36,433 nucleotides of DNA from Oscillospiraceae bacterium (GTDB lineage: Bacteria > Bacillota > Clostridia > Oscillospirales > Oscillospiraceae). Shown here in pieces: positions 10,685 through 16,820 of this stretch; position 1 is the first letter of the stretch, and every line of letters starts with the position of its first letter. The position numbers were made by a program, and so were the translations under genes. The notes beneath the pieces were generated by a model. It was not told the origin of the DNA, did not search any database, and saw only the letters and a program-made list of their open reading frames with translations. The stretch spans positions 1 to 36,433 of the forward strand of contig JAFQFH010000074.1 of the NCBI GenBank assembly GCA_017398685.1, given 5' to 3'.

Positions 10685-11437
10685 CTATTTCTTGTCCAGA
10701 TAACGATACGGCATACATTTTTTCTCCGCCAGCTCCACCAGTGCCATCAGGGCCAGCGAGATTGCGGAAATGAGAAAGATAACGGCGAACATTTTGTCAA
10801 AGGCAAAGGCCTTTTTTACCCGGGTCATGTATACGCCAAGGCCGCCGAAGCCGCCCAGCCACTCACTGATGACCGCACCCACCACACTGTAGGCCGCAGC
10901 TATCCTCAGTCCGGAAAAGAGCTGGGGCAGTGCCGTGGGAAACTTTATGTAGCGGAAAATGCGAAGCCTGTCGGCGCCCATGGAGCGCAAAAGCCCGATG
11001 GCATCCTTGTCGGCGCTGCGAAAACCGTCCAGCAGTCCCACGGTCACAGGGAAGAAGGTGGAGATCACTATGAGGACGATTTTGGGCGTCATCTCATAAC
11101 CGAACCAGAGCACCAGAAGCGGCGCAATGGCAACGGAGGGCACTGTCTGGGTGATGATGAGCAGAGGGTAAAAGGCCTTGTACAGCACATCAAAGCTGTC
11201 CATCAGCACCGCCGCCAGAAAGCCCACGCCAACGCCCAGAGCAAGGCCGATGAACGCTTCCTGCAAGGTGATGAGGGAGTTTTCCCACAAAAGGGGCAGT
11301 TCGCTGACGAAGGCGCGCAGCACATCCACGGGGGAGGGCAGCATATAGCTTGGTATAAGCCCGCTCATGCAGACAAGCTGCCATGTGAGCAAAAGTGCCG
11401 CTATGGCCACAAGGGATGGGATATTACGCCTCGGCAT
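10685..11437 (-). CDS. thiX: ABC transporter permease, thiamine precursor uptake
   Basis: A 250-residue inner-membrane permease of the binding-protein-dependent type (SsuC/ThiX/TauC). About six transmembrane helices are visible, and the EAA loop that contacts the ATPase reads GADRLRIFRYIKFPTALPQLFSGLR around residues 155-180. Its ATG overlaps the end of the upstream thiamine-binding gene by 14 bases, and thiY follows after 9 bases, so the four genes are tightly coupled. Works with ThiY and ThiZ. Confidence 0.93.
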   Translation of the reverse strand: MPRRNIPSLVAIAALLLTWQLVCMSGLIPSYMLPSPVDVLRAFVSELPLLWENSLITLQEAFIGLALGVGVGFLAAVLMDSFDVLYKAFYPLLIITQTVPSVAIAPLLVLWFGYEMTPKIVLIVISTFFPVTVGLLDGFRSADKDAIGLLRSMGADRLRIFRYIKFPTALPQLFSGLRIAAAYSVVGAVISEWLGGFGGLGVYMTRVKKAFAFDKMFAVIFLISAISLALMALVELAEKKCMPYRYLDKK

Positions 11438-11726
11438 GCTTGGTGATTTTCCTGTCGATGGTGAGCAGCTCGCCCTCGGGCTTGTAGACCACTCTCACAT
11501 AGGCGGAAACGCTCTTTGCACCGGCCCGGATAGCCACATGCTGGCACTCCTTGACTATGTCCATGAGCTGATTATAGTCTTCACCCTCGACGGTGGTTTC
11601 AAAGGGGCCTACGTGGCAGTGCAGACCACTGCTTTTAATGTAGGCGATGACCTCATCCACAATGCGGATAAGCTCATTTTCGTTTTCTGCTGCGGGAAGA
11701 ACCTGGATTGCGATGCTTGCTTTCAT
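11424..11726 (-). CDS. Thiamine-binding protein, MTH1187/YqgV (DUF77) family
   Basis: A 100-residue protein of the MTH1187/YkoF-like thiamine-binding fold. Recognisable features are the opening IAIQVLPAAENENELIRIVDEVIAYI, the central GLHCHVGPFETTVEGEDYNQLMDIVKE and the closing strand SVSAYVRVVYKPEGE. No signal peptide, so cytoplasmic; family members bind thiamine or its hydroxymethylpyrimidine part, apparently as carriers or buffers rather than enzymes. It is the first gene after the tandem TPP riboswitches, with GGAGG and a 7-base spacer before ATG, and overlaps thiX. The position fits a role in handing imported precursor on. Confidence 0.88.
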   Translation of the reverse strand: MKASIAIQVLPAAENENELIRIVDEVIAYIKSSGLHCHVGPFETTVEGEDYNQLMDIVKECQHVAIRAGAKSVSAYVRVVYKPEGELLTIDRKITKHAEA

Positions 11727-11751
11727 GTTTTTTCCTCCAAAAATTAAATTT

Positions 11752-11777
11752 CCCCCACCGGATAAGTCCGGCGGGGG
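11752..11777 (-). terminator. Stem-loop between the second TPP riboswitch and the first thi gene
   Basis: CCCCCGCCGG and CCGGTGGGGG pair over 10 bp around ACTTAT on the minus strand, followed by AAATTTAATTTTT and then GGAGG. The T-run is interrupted, so it may terminate weakly or control access to the ribosome binding site. Confidence 0.6.
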
Positions 11778-11805
11778 TGTCTGGAAGTATGCTTTACCAC
11801 ACTTT

Positions 11806-11898
11806 TCACTGCTCCCTACGCCGGCATTATCCGGATCAGGTTGTAGGGTCGAAGTTGGATTACTTCCTCTCAGCCTGCTGACACAGACTCCCCTGCAT
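11806..11898 (-). promoter_or_regulatory. TPP riboswitch, gene-proximal copy
   Basis: On the minus strand the THI-box core is complete: AGGGGAGTCTG, CAGGCTGAGAGGA, ACTTCGACCCTACAACCTGA, then TCCGGATAATGCCGGCGTAG. It binds thiamine pyrophosphate and acts on the stem-loop at 11752-11777. It is nearly identical to the upstream copy, with a swapped C-G pair in the CCGG/CCGG stem. Confidence 0.97.
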
Positions 11899-11907
11899 TT
11901 TAAATTT

Positions 11908-11946
11908 TAAAAAAACAGGAGACTTGCCCTTGCGGTAAGCTCCTGT
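11908..11946 (-). terminator. Terminator of the first TPP riboswitch
   Basis: ACAGGAG and CTCCTGT (7 bp), continuing past a bulged A into CTTGCC/GGTAAG, close a 5-base loop and are followed by TTTTTTT on the minus strand. It is the off-state terminator of the promoter-proximal riboswitch. Confidence 0.9.
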
Positions 11947-11961
11947 AAAAAATCCCGGGTA

Positions 11962-12050
11962 TGACTTCCTACGGCGGCATTATCCGCATCAGGTTATAGG
12001 GTCGAAGTTTGTTTACTTCCTCTCAGCCTGCTGACACAAGCTCCCCTGTT
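11962..12050 (-). promoter_or_regulatory. TPP riboswitch, promoter-proximal copy
   Basis: On the minus strand: AGGGGAGCTTG, CAGGCTGAGAGGA, ACTTCGACCCTATAACCTGA, then TGCGGATAATGCCGCCGTAG. All conserved THI-box positions are present. It is followed by a strong intrinsic terminator (11908-11946). Two TPP sensors in series on one leader make a steeper response than one. Confidence 0.97.
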
Positions 12051-12065
12051 TTTATCTGTATCTGC

Positions 12066-12094
12066 ATCATACACCCATCTTCGCAAAATTACAA
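12066..12094 (-). promoter_or_regulatory. thi operon promoter
   Basis: On the minus strand TTGTAA (12089-12094) and TATGAT (12066-12071) are 17 bases apart, ending about 16 bases before the first riboswitch. The -35 box is weak. Confidence 0.5.
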
Positions 12095-12104
12095 GTGCAA
12101 AGTG

Positions 12105-12133
12105 TGGAAAAATCGGGGCAAATATGCTACTAT
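12105..12133 (+). promoter_or_regulatory. Possible promoter for the GNAT gene leader
   Basis: TGGAAA at 12105-12110 and TACTAT at 12128-12133 are 17 bases apart. Both depart from consensus; a TATATT three bases later is an alternative. Confidence 0.3.
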
Positions 12134-12177
12134 ATTTTCAGCCCGGCAAAACAGTCGGGTAAAACTACATTTCAGGA

Positions 12178-12286
12178 GATTGCTGTTTGAGAAAAAACAA
12201 GACCTTGGAGACTGTGCGCTGACCGGGAGGTTTGCGCGTCAGACCCGCCAAGCCTCCCAGTATTGCAGTCAACAATCATCAGGAGG
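12178..12286 (+). ncRNA. Candidate structured leader RNA upstream of the GNAT gene
   Basis: Nested pairings fit a compact fold: GATTG 12178-12182 with CAATC 12273-12277; GACTG 12210-12214 with CAGTC 12266-12270; a long hairpin GGGAGGTTTG 12225-12234 with CAAGCCTCCC 12249-12258; and CTGAC 12219-12223 with GTCAG 12238-12242 in the hairpin loop, a pseudoknot. The outer stem ends three bases before AGGAGG. I could not match it to a known riboswitch class. It could be chance pairing. Confidence 0.4.
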
Positions 12287-12295
12287 TAATAAATA

Positions 12296-12934
12296 ATGAG
12301 CAAAAATGACTATATAATTCGTTTGGAAAGAAAAGACGAGCAGCGCAAGGTTGAAACCTTAGTAAGAGAAGCTTTCTGGAACGTATACCGTCCCGGCTGT
12401 CTGGAGCATTTTGTTCTGCATGAGCTGAGAAATGACCCTGCCTTTGTGCCAGAGCTTAACTTTGTCATGGAAAAGGACGGGCAGCTCATAGGGCAGAACG
12501 TATTCATGCGCGCCCGCATCAAGGCCGATGACGGCAGAGAAATTCCCATTATGACCATGGGGCCTATCTGCATACATCCTCAGTTCAAGCGCAAAGGCTA
12601 CGGCAAAATACTGCTGGATTACTCCCTTGAAAAGGCTGCAGAGCTTGGCTGCGGCGCACTGTGCTTTGAGGGGAACATCGGCTTTTACGGGAAAAGCGGC
12701 TTCACTTATGCCAGCGACTTTGGCATCCGCTACCACGGCTTGCCGGAGGGAGAGGATGCGTCCTTCTTCCTCTGCAAAGAGCTTATTCCGGGATATCTCA
12801 AAGGCATCAGCGGCGAATACGCTACGCCGCAGGGCTATTTTGTGGATGAGGCAGCCGCAGAGAAATTTGACAAAAGCTTCCCGCGCAAGGAGAAGCTTGT
12901 CCTGCCCGGACAGATTTTCTCAATAAACGAATAA
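12296..12934 (+). CDS. GNAT-family N-acetyltransferase
   Basis: A 212-residue acetyltransferase of the GNAT superfamily. The acetyl-CoA site is clear: MGPICIHPQFKRKGYGKIL has the V/I-x-x-x-x-(Q/R)-x-x-G-x-(G/A) loop (RKGYGK), followed by a long helix and the C-terminal strand ALCFEGNIGFYGKSGF, where FYGKSGF is the usual closing motif. The upstream half (VREAFWNVYRPGCLEHFVLHEL) is the acceptor-binding region; the acceptor is unknown. The protein is cytoplasmic, larger than minimal GNATs because of a 60-residue C-terminal extension. ATG lies nine bases after AGGAGG. Monocistronic, with its own terminator, and divergent from the thi operon; the leader may carry a regulatory RNA. Confidence 0.9.
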   Translation: MSKNDYIIRLERKDEQRKVETLVREAFWNVYRPGCLEHFVLHELRNDPAFVPELNFVMEKDGQLIGQNVFMRARIKADDGREIPIMTMGPICIHPQFKRKGYGKILLDYSLEKAAELGCGALCFEGNIGFYGKSGFTYASDFGIRYHGLPEGEDASFFLCKELIPGYLKGISGEYATPQGYFVDEAAAEKFDKSFPRKEKLVLPGQIFSINE

Positions 12935-12942
12935 AAACATGG

Positions 12943-12971
12943 CAGTGCGTCCTTAAGGGCGCACTGTTTTT
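12943..12971 (+). terminator. Terminator of the GNAT gene
   Basis: CAGTGCGTCC and GGGCGCACTG pair over 10 bp around TTAA and are followed by TTTTTG. Confidence 0.85.
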
Positions 12972-13032
12972 GTGAGCTTAGGTATAGTTTCGTACTGTTT
13001 CGCACAGTTTTCAGTCAATATTCAATATTTCC

Positions 13033-13068
13033 TTGCTTTATCTGCCACACTAATATATATTATGGCAG
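13033..13068 (+). promoter_or_regulatory. Promoter of the molbindin gene with an inverted repeat
   Basis: TTGCTT (13033-13038) and TATATT (13056-13061) are 17 bases apart. CTGCCA (13042-13047) and TGGCAG (13063-13068) form an inverted repeat that brackets the -10 box, so a regulator could bind here. Confidence 0.5.
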
Positions 13069-13097
13069 TATTTCAAAAGAAAAGGAGATAAATATAT

Positions 13098-13310
13098 ATG
13101 AAGCTCAGTGCAAGAAATCAGCTGAAGGGCACTATCATCGAGATCAAGGAAGGCGCAGTCAACGGTATCGTAAAGATCGACATCGGCGGCGGCAACGTTA
13201 TCAGCTCCTCCATTTCCATGGCCTCCATCAATGAGCTGGGTCTGGCAGTTGGCGGCACCGCCTACGCCGTTATCAAGGCAAGCTCCGTCATGATCGGTAT
13301 TGACGACTGA
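13098..13310 (+). CDS. Molybdopterin/molybdate-binding protein (molbindin, Mop domain)
   Basis: A 70-residue single TOBE/Mop domain. The reading MKLSARNQLKGTIIEIKEGAVN, then GIVKIDIGGGNVISSSISMAS and YAVIKASSVMIGID is the Mop consensus, and the length matches stand-alone molbindins, which form hexamers that bind molybdate or tungstate in the cytoplasm as storage or buffer. AAGGAG stands before the ATG. No modABC or molybdoenzyme gene is adjacent, so it is an orphan copy. It has its own promoter and terminator. Confidence 0.93.
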   Translation: MKLSARNQLKGTIIEIKEGAVNGIVKIDIGGGNVISSSISMASINELGLAVGGTAYAVIKASSVMIGIDD

Positions 13311-13320
13311 GTATAATTCT

Positions 13321-13350
13321 TATCCTGTCCCAAAGGGGCAGGATATTTTA
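13321..13350 (+). terminator. Terminator of the molbindin gene
   Basis: TATCCTGTCCC and GGGGCAGGATA pair around AAA and are followed by TTTTATTTT. Confidence 0.85.
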
Positions 13351-13365
13351 TTTTCAGCCCATGTA

Positions 13366-13374
13366 TGTTATAAT
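13366..13374 (+). promoter_or_regulatory. Extended -10 promoter of the VOC gene
   Basis: TGTTATAAT is a perfect extended -10 element (TG-n-TATAAT), 31 bases before the ATG at 13405. The -35 region is poor and lies in the preceding terminator tail. Confidence 0.5.
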
Positions 13375-13404
13375 CCACTTATCCCATACTAAGGAGAAAC
13401 AAAA

Positions 13405-13797
13405 ATGAAGCTGGACGGATTTGGCATATTTGTAAAAGACATGGGCGTAATGGTACGCTTTTACCGGGATGTGCTGGGCTTTGAGATAAAAGAGGATGAC
13501 GAAACCTCCAATGTATTTCTGGAAAAGGACGGGACGCTTTTTCTTCTCTACCGCCGCTCGGACTTTGAAAAGATGTGCCGCCGCCCCTTCGAGTACGCCG
13601 GGGGTATAAACGGGCACTATGAAATCGCCCTGCACGTTGAAAACTATGCCGCTGTTGACCGGGAGTTTGAGCGGGTTACGGCACTGGGTGCAGTTTGCGT
13701 GATGGAGCCTGAGACTATGCCATGGGGACAGCGCACCTGCTATATTGCAGACCCGGAGGGCAACCTTGTGGAGATAGGCACTTTCACTAAGGAGTGA
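13405..13797 (+). CDS. VOC-superfamily protein (glyoxalase/bleomycin-resistance/dioxygenase fold)
   Basis: A 130-residue two-repeat betaalphabetabetabeta protein. The first half reads LDGFGIFVKDMGVMVRFYRDVLGF and the second HYEIALHVENYAAVDREFERV, ending PWGQRTCYIADPEGNLVEIG, the usual VOC finish with a metal-ligand Glu. His/Glu ligands are present only partly in the first half, so I do not assign glyoxalase I activity; fosfomycin or other antibiotic resistance is equally unproven. AAGGAG is well spaced. It stands alone; the next gene has its own promoter. Confidence 0.88.
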   Translation: MKLDGFGIFVKDMGVMVRFYRDVLGFEIKEDDETSNVFLEKDGTLFLLYRRSDFEKMCRRPFEYAGGINGHYEIALHVENYAAVDREFERVTALGAVCVMEPETMPWGQRTCYIADPEGNLVEIGTFTKE

Positions 13798-13812
13798 ATT
13801 TTCTCCCCGCTA

Positions 13813-13840
13813 TTGTATTTTTTGCAAAATGCGGTATAAT
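13813..13840 (+). promoter_or_regulatory. Promoter of the zinc-ribbon gene
   Basis: TTGTAT at 13813-13818 and TATAAT at 13835-13840, 16 bases apart, 29 bases before the ATG at 13870. Confidence 0.6.
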
Positions 13841-13869
13841 CCCTATGTAGAAAATTTAAGGAGTTACTT

Positions 13870-14094
13870 ATGGATATCAGAAACGGAATAGACCTTCAGG
13901 ACTGTCCCCTTTGCGGCGGCGCAGGTATTCTTGAGATAGAGCAGGACTGGTGTGTGAACATCTCCTGCCTGGACTGCGGTTGCCAGACTGCGGACGTAGC
14001 CTACAAGAAGCCTGAGGACAAGGACGCTGCCATTGCTCAGGCACTGGAGCTGTGGAATCTGGGCAAGGTTGTGGCCTGCTCCCCCGGACTTTGA
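13870..14094 (+). CDS. Small Lar-like zinc-ribbon protein
   Basis: A 74-residue protein with two CxxC pairs: DCPLCGGAGIL near residues 11-21 and SCLDCGCQTA near residues 36-45, followed by AIAQALELWN. This order (CPxCGG, then CxxCG, then an A-x-x-x-W-N helix) is that of the Lar restriction-alleviation-like zinc ribbons, often found in phage and mobile DNA. No phage genes are nearby, so the function here is unknown. Start ATG has AAGGAG seven bases upstream. It converges with the ribbon-helix-helix gene on a shared terminator. Confidence 0.75.
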   Translation: MDIRNGIDLQDCPLCGGAGILEIEQDWCVNISCLDCGCQTADVAYKKPEDKDAAIAQALELWNLGKVVACSPGL

Positions 14095-14102
14095 GACGAG
14101 TT

Positions 14103-14146
14103 AAAAAATGCTCTTCGCAGTTTTTCTGCGGAGAGCATTTTATTTT
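14103..14146. terminator. Bidirectional terminator
   Basis: AAAATGCTCTtCGCAG and CTGCGgAGAGCATTTT pair around a TTTTT loop, with A and T runs on both sides, between two converging genes. Confidence 0.9.
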
Positions 14147-14333
14147 ACATTTCTTCTTTTTCTATTTTACCGTGCTGTTTTTCAAAATCCTCGATGGCGC
14201 GGCGGATAAGATAGATCACCTGCGCGTTGGCGGAGCGACCTTCGTAACGGGAAATGTAGTGGAGCTTATAGTGCAGTTCATCATCTATTCTCAAGCCAAG
14301 ATGTTTCGATTTTTCCTTTTTGAACATATCCAT
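14145..14333 (-). CDS. Ribbon-helix-helix (Arc-type) DNA-binding protein
   Basis: A 62-residue regulator of the Arc/MetJ ribbon-helix-helix fold. The strand KHLGLRIDDELHYKL and the two helices LHYISRYEGRSANAQVIYLIRRAI fit the Arc domain, with the RSANAQVIYLI turn typical of the family. It would act as a dimer. GAGGA stands before the ATG. The gene is divergent from the 14445 gene and the intergenic space contains perfect AAGTACAT half-sites, probably its operator, so it likely represses both itself and its neighbour. An antitoxin-type pairing is possible but not shown. Confidence 0.85.
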   Translation of the reverse strand: MDMFKKEKSKHLGLRIDDELHYKLHYISRYEGRSANAQVIYLIRRAIEDFEKQHGKIEKEEM

Positions 14334-14366
14334 CTCAATTCCTCACATACTTAAACGGGATACATA

Positions 14367-14395
14367 TTGAGTTTAATTTAAGTACATGATAGAAT
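14367..14395 (+). promoter_or_regulatory. Promoter of the 14445 gene
   Basis: TTGAGT at 14367-14372 and TAGAAT at 14390-14395 are 17 bases apart; an AAGTACAT box fills the spacer (14380-14387). Confidence 0.6.
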
Positions 14396-14423
14396 GTGCA
14401 AAATGTACTTGTTTTAAGTACAT
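14380..14423. promoter_or_regulatory. Operator cluster of AAGTACAT half-sites
   Basis: Three exact boxes: AAGTACAT (14380-14387), ATGTACTT (14403-14410) and AAGTACAT (14416-14423). The last two form a perfect 8-bp palindrome with a 5-base spacer at the predicted transcription start of the 14445 gene. The most likely ligand is the ribbon-helix-helix protein encoded 47 bases away. Confidence 0.65.
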
Positions 14424-14444
14424 AATTTTTTGGAGGAATTTGAA

Positions 14445-14759
14445 ATGATAAAGAGATTGTGGGGAGAGGCAGCCTTTATTTACCGTCCAAGAACCCTAAT
14501 TGAACTGGAAGAATCGGCTAACATGGAGCACAAGAAGGAATATAAGATAGTTAAAGTAATTGAGCTTTCTTCCATTGACTATACAAATTTCATAACGGAT
14601 ATGCTGGCAGACAGGCTTTTTATTGAGGAAAATGAGGAGATTTGTTCGTATGAACATCCTTGGAAATGCCTTCTTGTAAAAGATAAGACTTCGCATGGTG
14701 GGGTACTGGTCATGCCTCACAATAATTCTTTCGTCGGGTGGGCTGCAATTTATCCTTAA
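14445..14759 (+). CDS. Protein of unknown function, controlled from the ribbon-helix-helix operator
   Basis: A 104-residue soluble protein that I do not recognise. I start it at ATG 14445, eight bases after GGAGG (14432-14436); an upstream TTG overlaps that site. Visible features: a basic N-terminus (MIKRLWGEAAFIYRPR), a central amphipathic region with DYTNFITDMLADRLFIEENEE, and a C-terminal segment HPWKCLLVKDKTSHGGVLVMP that ends GWAAIYP. There is no signal peptide, membrane segment or known catalytic motif. Its promoter is overlapped by the likely target sites of the divergent DNA-binding protein. It could be the partner of a two-gene regulatory module, but a toxin role is speculation. Confidence 0.6.
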   Translation: MIKRLWGEAAFIYRPRTLIELEESANMEHKKEYKIVKVIELSSIDYTNFITDMLADRLFIEENEEICSYEHPWKCLLVKDKTSHGGVLVMPHNNSFVGWAAIYP

Positions 14760-14792
14760 TTTTTCATTTCCCTTTATTGTTGGAAAATATTA

Positions 14793-14801
14793 TGCTATAA
14801 T
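14793..14801 (+). promoter_or_regulatory. Extended -10 promoter of glgB
   Basis: TGCTATAAT is an extended -10 element (14793-14801) 43 bases before the ATG; a TTTATT or TTATTG upstream may be the -35 box. Confidence 0.5.
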
Positions 14802-14843
14802 ACAGCCATCACTACTATTCTTATACTTTGGAGGAATGTGGCA

Positions 14844-16763
14844 ATGGCAGAAAAGACAGTTTCTTTTTCCGAGCTTGACAGATATCTTTTCCATGAAGGC
14901 AGTCATTTCAAAGCATATAAGAAAATGGGCGCACACATCAGGCGCGAAAATGGCGTTTCCGGCGTGCGCTTTTGCATATGGGCGCCGGAAGCGAAAAGAG
15001 TATGCGTGCTGTGCGACCGCCTTGGCTGGGACGAGTTCAAGGGCGAAATGGAGAGAGTCGGCAGTGGCGTGTGGGAGGTATTTATCCCCGGTATACGCGC
15101 CAGTGACAAGTACCGCTACATGATAGTGGGCTGCGACGGCATTACCCGCTTCAAGGCAGACCCCTACGCCTTCCGCTCGGAGCTGCGCCCGGCGACCGCG
15201 TCCATAGTATGCCCTCTCACAGGCTACAAGTGGAACGACAGGGAATTTATTACTCAGAATACCAACAAAAATGTCCTCCAGAAGCCCATGGCCATATACG
15301 AAGTGCATCTTGGCTCATGGAAGCGGGACATGCGCTATGAGGACGGCTTTCTCAACTACCGGGTGCTGGCGGACGAGCTGGCCCAGTACATAAACTACAT
15401 GGGCTACACCCATGTGGAGCTTATAGGCATATGTGAGTACCCCTTTGACGGCTCATGGGGCTATCAGGTGACGGGCTTCTTCTCCCCCACCAGCCGCTAC
15501 GGCACACCCAACGATTTCAGATACTTTGTGGACAAGATGCACCAGTGCGGTATCGGCGTTATACTCGACTGGGTGCCTGCCCACTTCCCCAAGGACAGCT
15601 TCGGCCTTGAAAAGCTGGACGGCGGCGCCACCTACGAGGCTTTGAACCCGCTGCTGGCAGAGTACCCGGAGTGGGGCACCAAGGCCTTTGACCACAGCAA
15701 GGGCGGTGTGAGAAGCTTCCTTCTCTCCAGCGCCTACTACTGGGTAACGGAGTTTCACATTGACGCGCTGCGCGTCGATGCGGTAGCCTCCATGCTGCAC
15801 ACCAGCTTCGGCCGCTCCCAGTGGTACGTAAACGAGGACGGCAGCACCCACAACCACGCCAGCATCGCCTTTTTGAAGATGGTGAACAAGACCATCACCA
15901 AAAAGACCCGCGCCTATCTCATTGCCGAGGACTCCTCCATCGAGCCGGGCATCACCGAGGAAGTGGACAAGGGCGGCATGGGCTTTATGTTCAAGTGGAA
16001 CATGGGCTGGATGAACGACACCCTCAAATACATTGAGACTGACCCCATCTACCGCCACTGGGATCATGGCAAGCTGACCCACACTGCAAACTACGCCTTC
16101 CTTGAAAACTTCGTGCTGGTACTCAGCCACGACGAGGTGGTGCACCTGAAAAAGCCCATGGTGAAAAAAGCCCCGGGCAGCATAATGGATCAGATGGGCA
16201 CACTCAAATCCCTCTACGCCTTCCAGTTCACCCATCCGGGCAAGAAGCTTCTTTTCATGGGTCAGGACTTTGGCGAGGACAGGGAGTGGGATGAAAACCG
16301 CGAGCTTAACTGGGGTCTTACTCAGGACTTCGGCCACAGGGACATCATGCAGTGCGTGAAAAACCTTTTGGGCATATACAGAAGCTATCCCGTGCTGCAC
16401 ACCGACTCCAAAAACCCCACCACCTTTGAGTGGATAAACAGCATGGACTATGACCGTAATATCATAAGCTACGTGCGCCGCAACCCCTGGAACTACGACA
16501 ACGCCCTTCTGGTGGTGTGCAGCTTCTCCCCCATGCAGTACAACGGTTACCGCTGCGGCGTACCTCTTGAAGGCTACTACAAGCGCATTTTCAGCACCTA
16601 CGATTCCCTCCCCGGCAGCGGCGGCCCCGGCGAAGTGGCGGACATTCCTCCCCTTTGCACTCTGCATGAAGAGTGCGACGGCAGAGAGTACTGCGTAAGC
16701 TATGACCTGCGCCCCTTTGAATCGGCTATTTTCGAGTTCCCCATAAAGAAAACGGAAGAATAA
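14844..16763 (+). CDS. glgB: 1,4-alpha-glucan branching enzyme
   Basis: A 639-residue GH13 branching enzyme (EC 2.4.1.18), which makes alpha-1,6 branches in glycogen. An N-terminal carbohydrate-binding module (GVRFCIWAPEAKRVCVL) precedes the barrel. GH13 region I is ILDWVPAHF; region II is HIDALRVDAVASM with the nucleophile Asp near residue 312; region III is LIAEDSS with the acid/base Glu near 362; region IV is LSHDEVVH with Asp near 430. So the active site is intact. The usual GGREN stretch before region III is replaced by NEDGSTHNH, marking a divergent subgroup. ATG 14844 is chosen because GGAGG is nine bases away; GTG 14838 is only three bases away. It stands alone rather than in a glg operon. 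Confidence 0.95.
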   Translation: MAEKTVSFSELDRYLFHEGSHFKAYKKMGAHIRRENGVSGVRFCIWAPEAKRVCVLCDRLGWDEFKGEMERVGSGVWEVFIPGIRASDKYRYMIVGCDGITRFKADPYAFRSELRPATASIVCPLTGYKWNDREFITQNTNKNVLQKPMAIYEVHLGSWKRDMRYEDGFLNYRVLADELAQYINYMGYTHVELIGICEYPFDGSWGYQVTGFFSPTSRYGTPNDFRYFVDKMHQCGIGVILDWVPAHFPKDSFGLEKLDGGATYEALNPLLAEYPEWGTKAFDHSKGGVRSFLLSSAYYWVTEFHIDALRVDAVASMLHTSFGRSQWYVNEDGSTHNHASIAFLKMVNKTITKKTRAYLIAEDSSIEPGITEEVDKGGMGFMFKWNMGWMNDTLKYIETDPIYRHWDHGKLTHTANYAFLENFVLVLSHDEVVHLKKPMVKKAPGSIMDQMGTLKSLYAFQFTHPGKKLLFMGQDFGEDREWDENRELNWGLTQDFGHRDIMQCVKNLLGIYRSYPVLHTDSKNPTTFEWINSMDYDRNIISYVRRNPWNYDNALLVVCSFSPMQYNGYRCGVPLEGYYKRIFSTYDSLPGSGGPGEVADIPPLCTLHEECDGREYCVSYDLRPFESAIFEFPIKKTEE

Positions 16764-16774
16764 ATATTTTACGC

Positions 16775-16814
16775 AAAAAAACAGCGCTGACGAACCTGTC
16801 AGCGCTGTTTTTGT
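16775..16814. terminator. Bidirectional terminator between glgB and the surface-protein gene
   Basis: ACAGCGCTGAC and GTCAGCGCTGT pair perfectly around GAACCT, with A7 before and T5 after, serving the convergent genes on both sides. Confidence 0.92.
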
Positions 16815-16820
16815 TTGTTT

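Noticed and set aside
9476-11446. A 656-codon plus-strand frame opposite thiZ, thiY and thiX
   Set aside because: It spans three well-defined genes and their junctions in antisense, so it cannot be a real counterpart.
14145-14759. Toxin-antitoxin pair
   Set aside because: The two genes are divergent rather than tandem and overlapping, and the partner has no toxin motif; I call only a regulator and an unknown gene.
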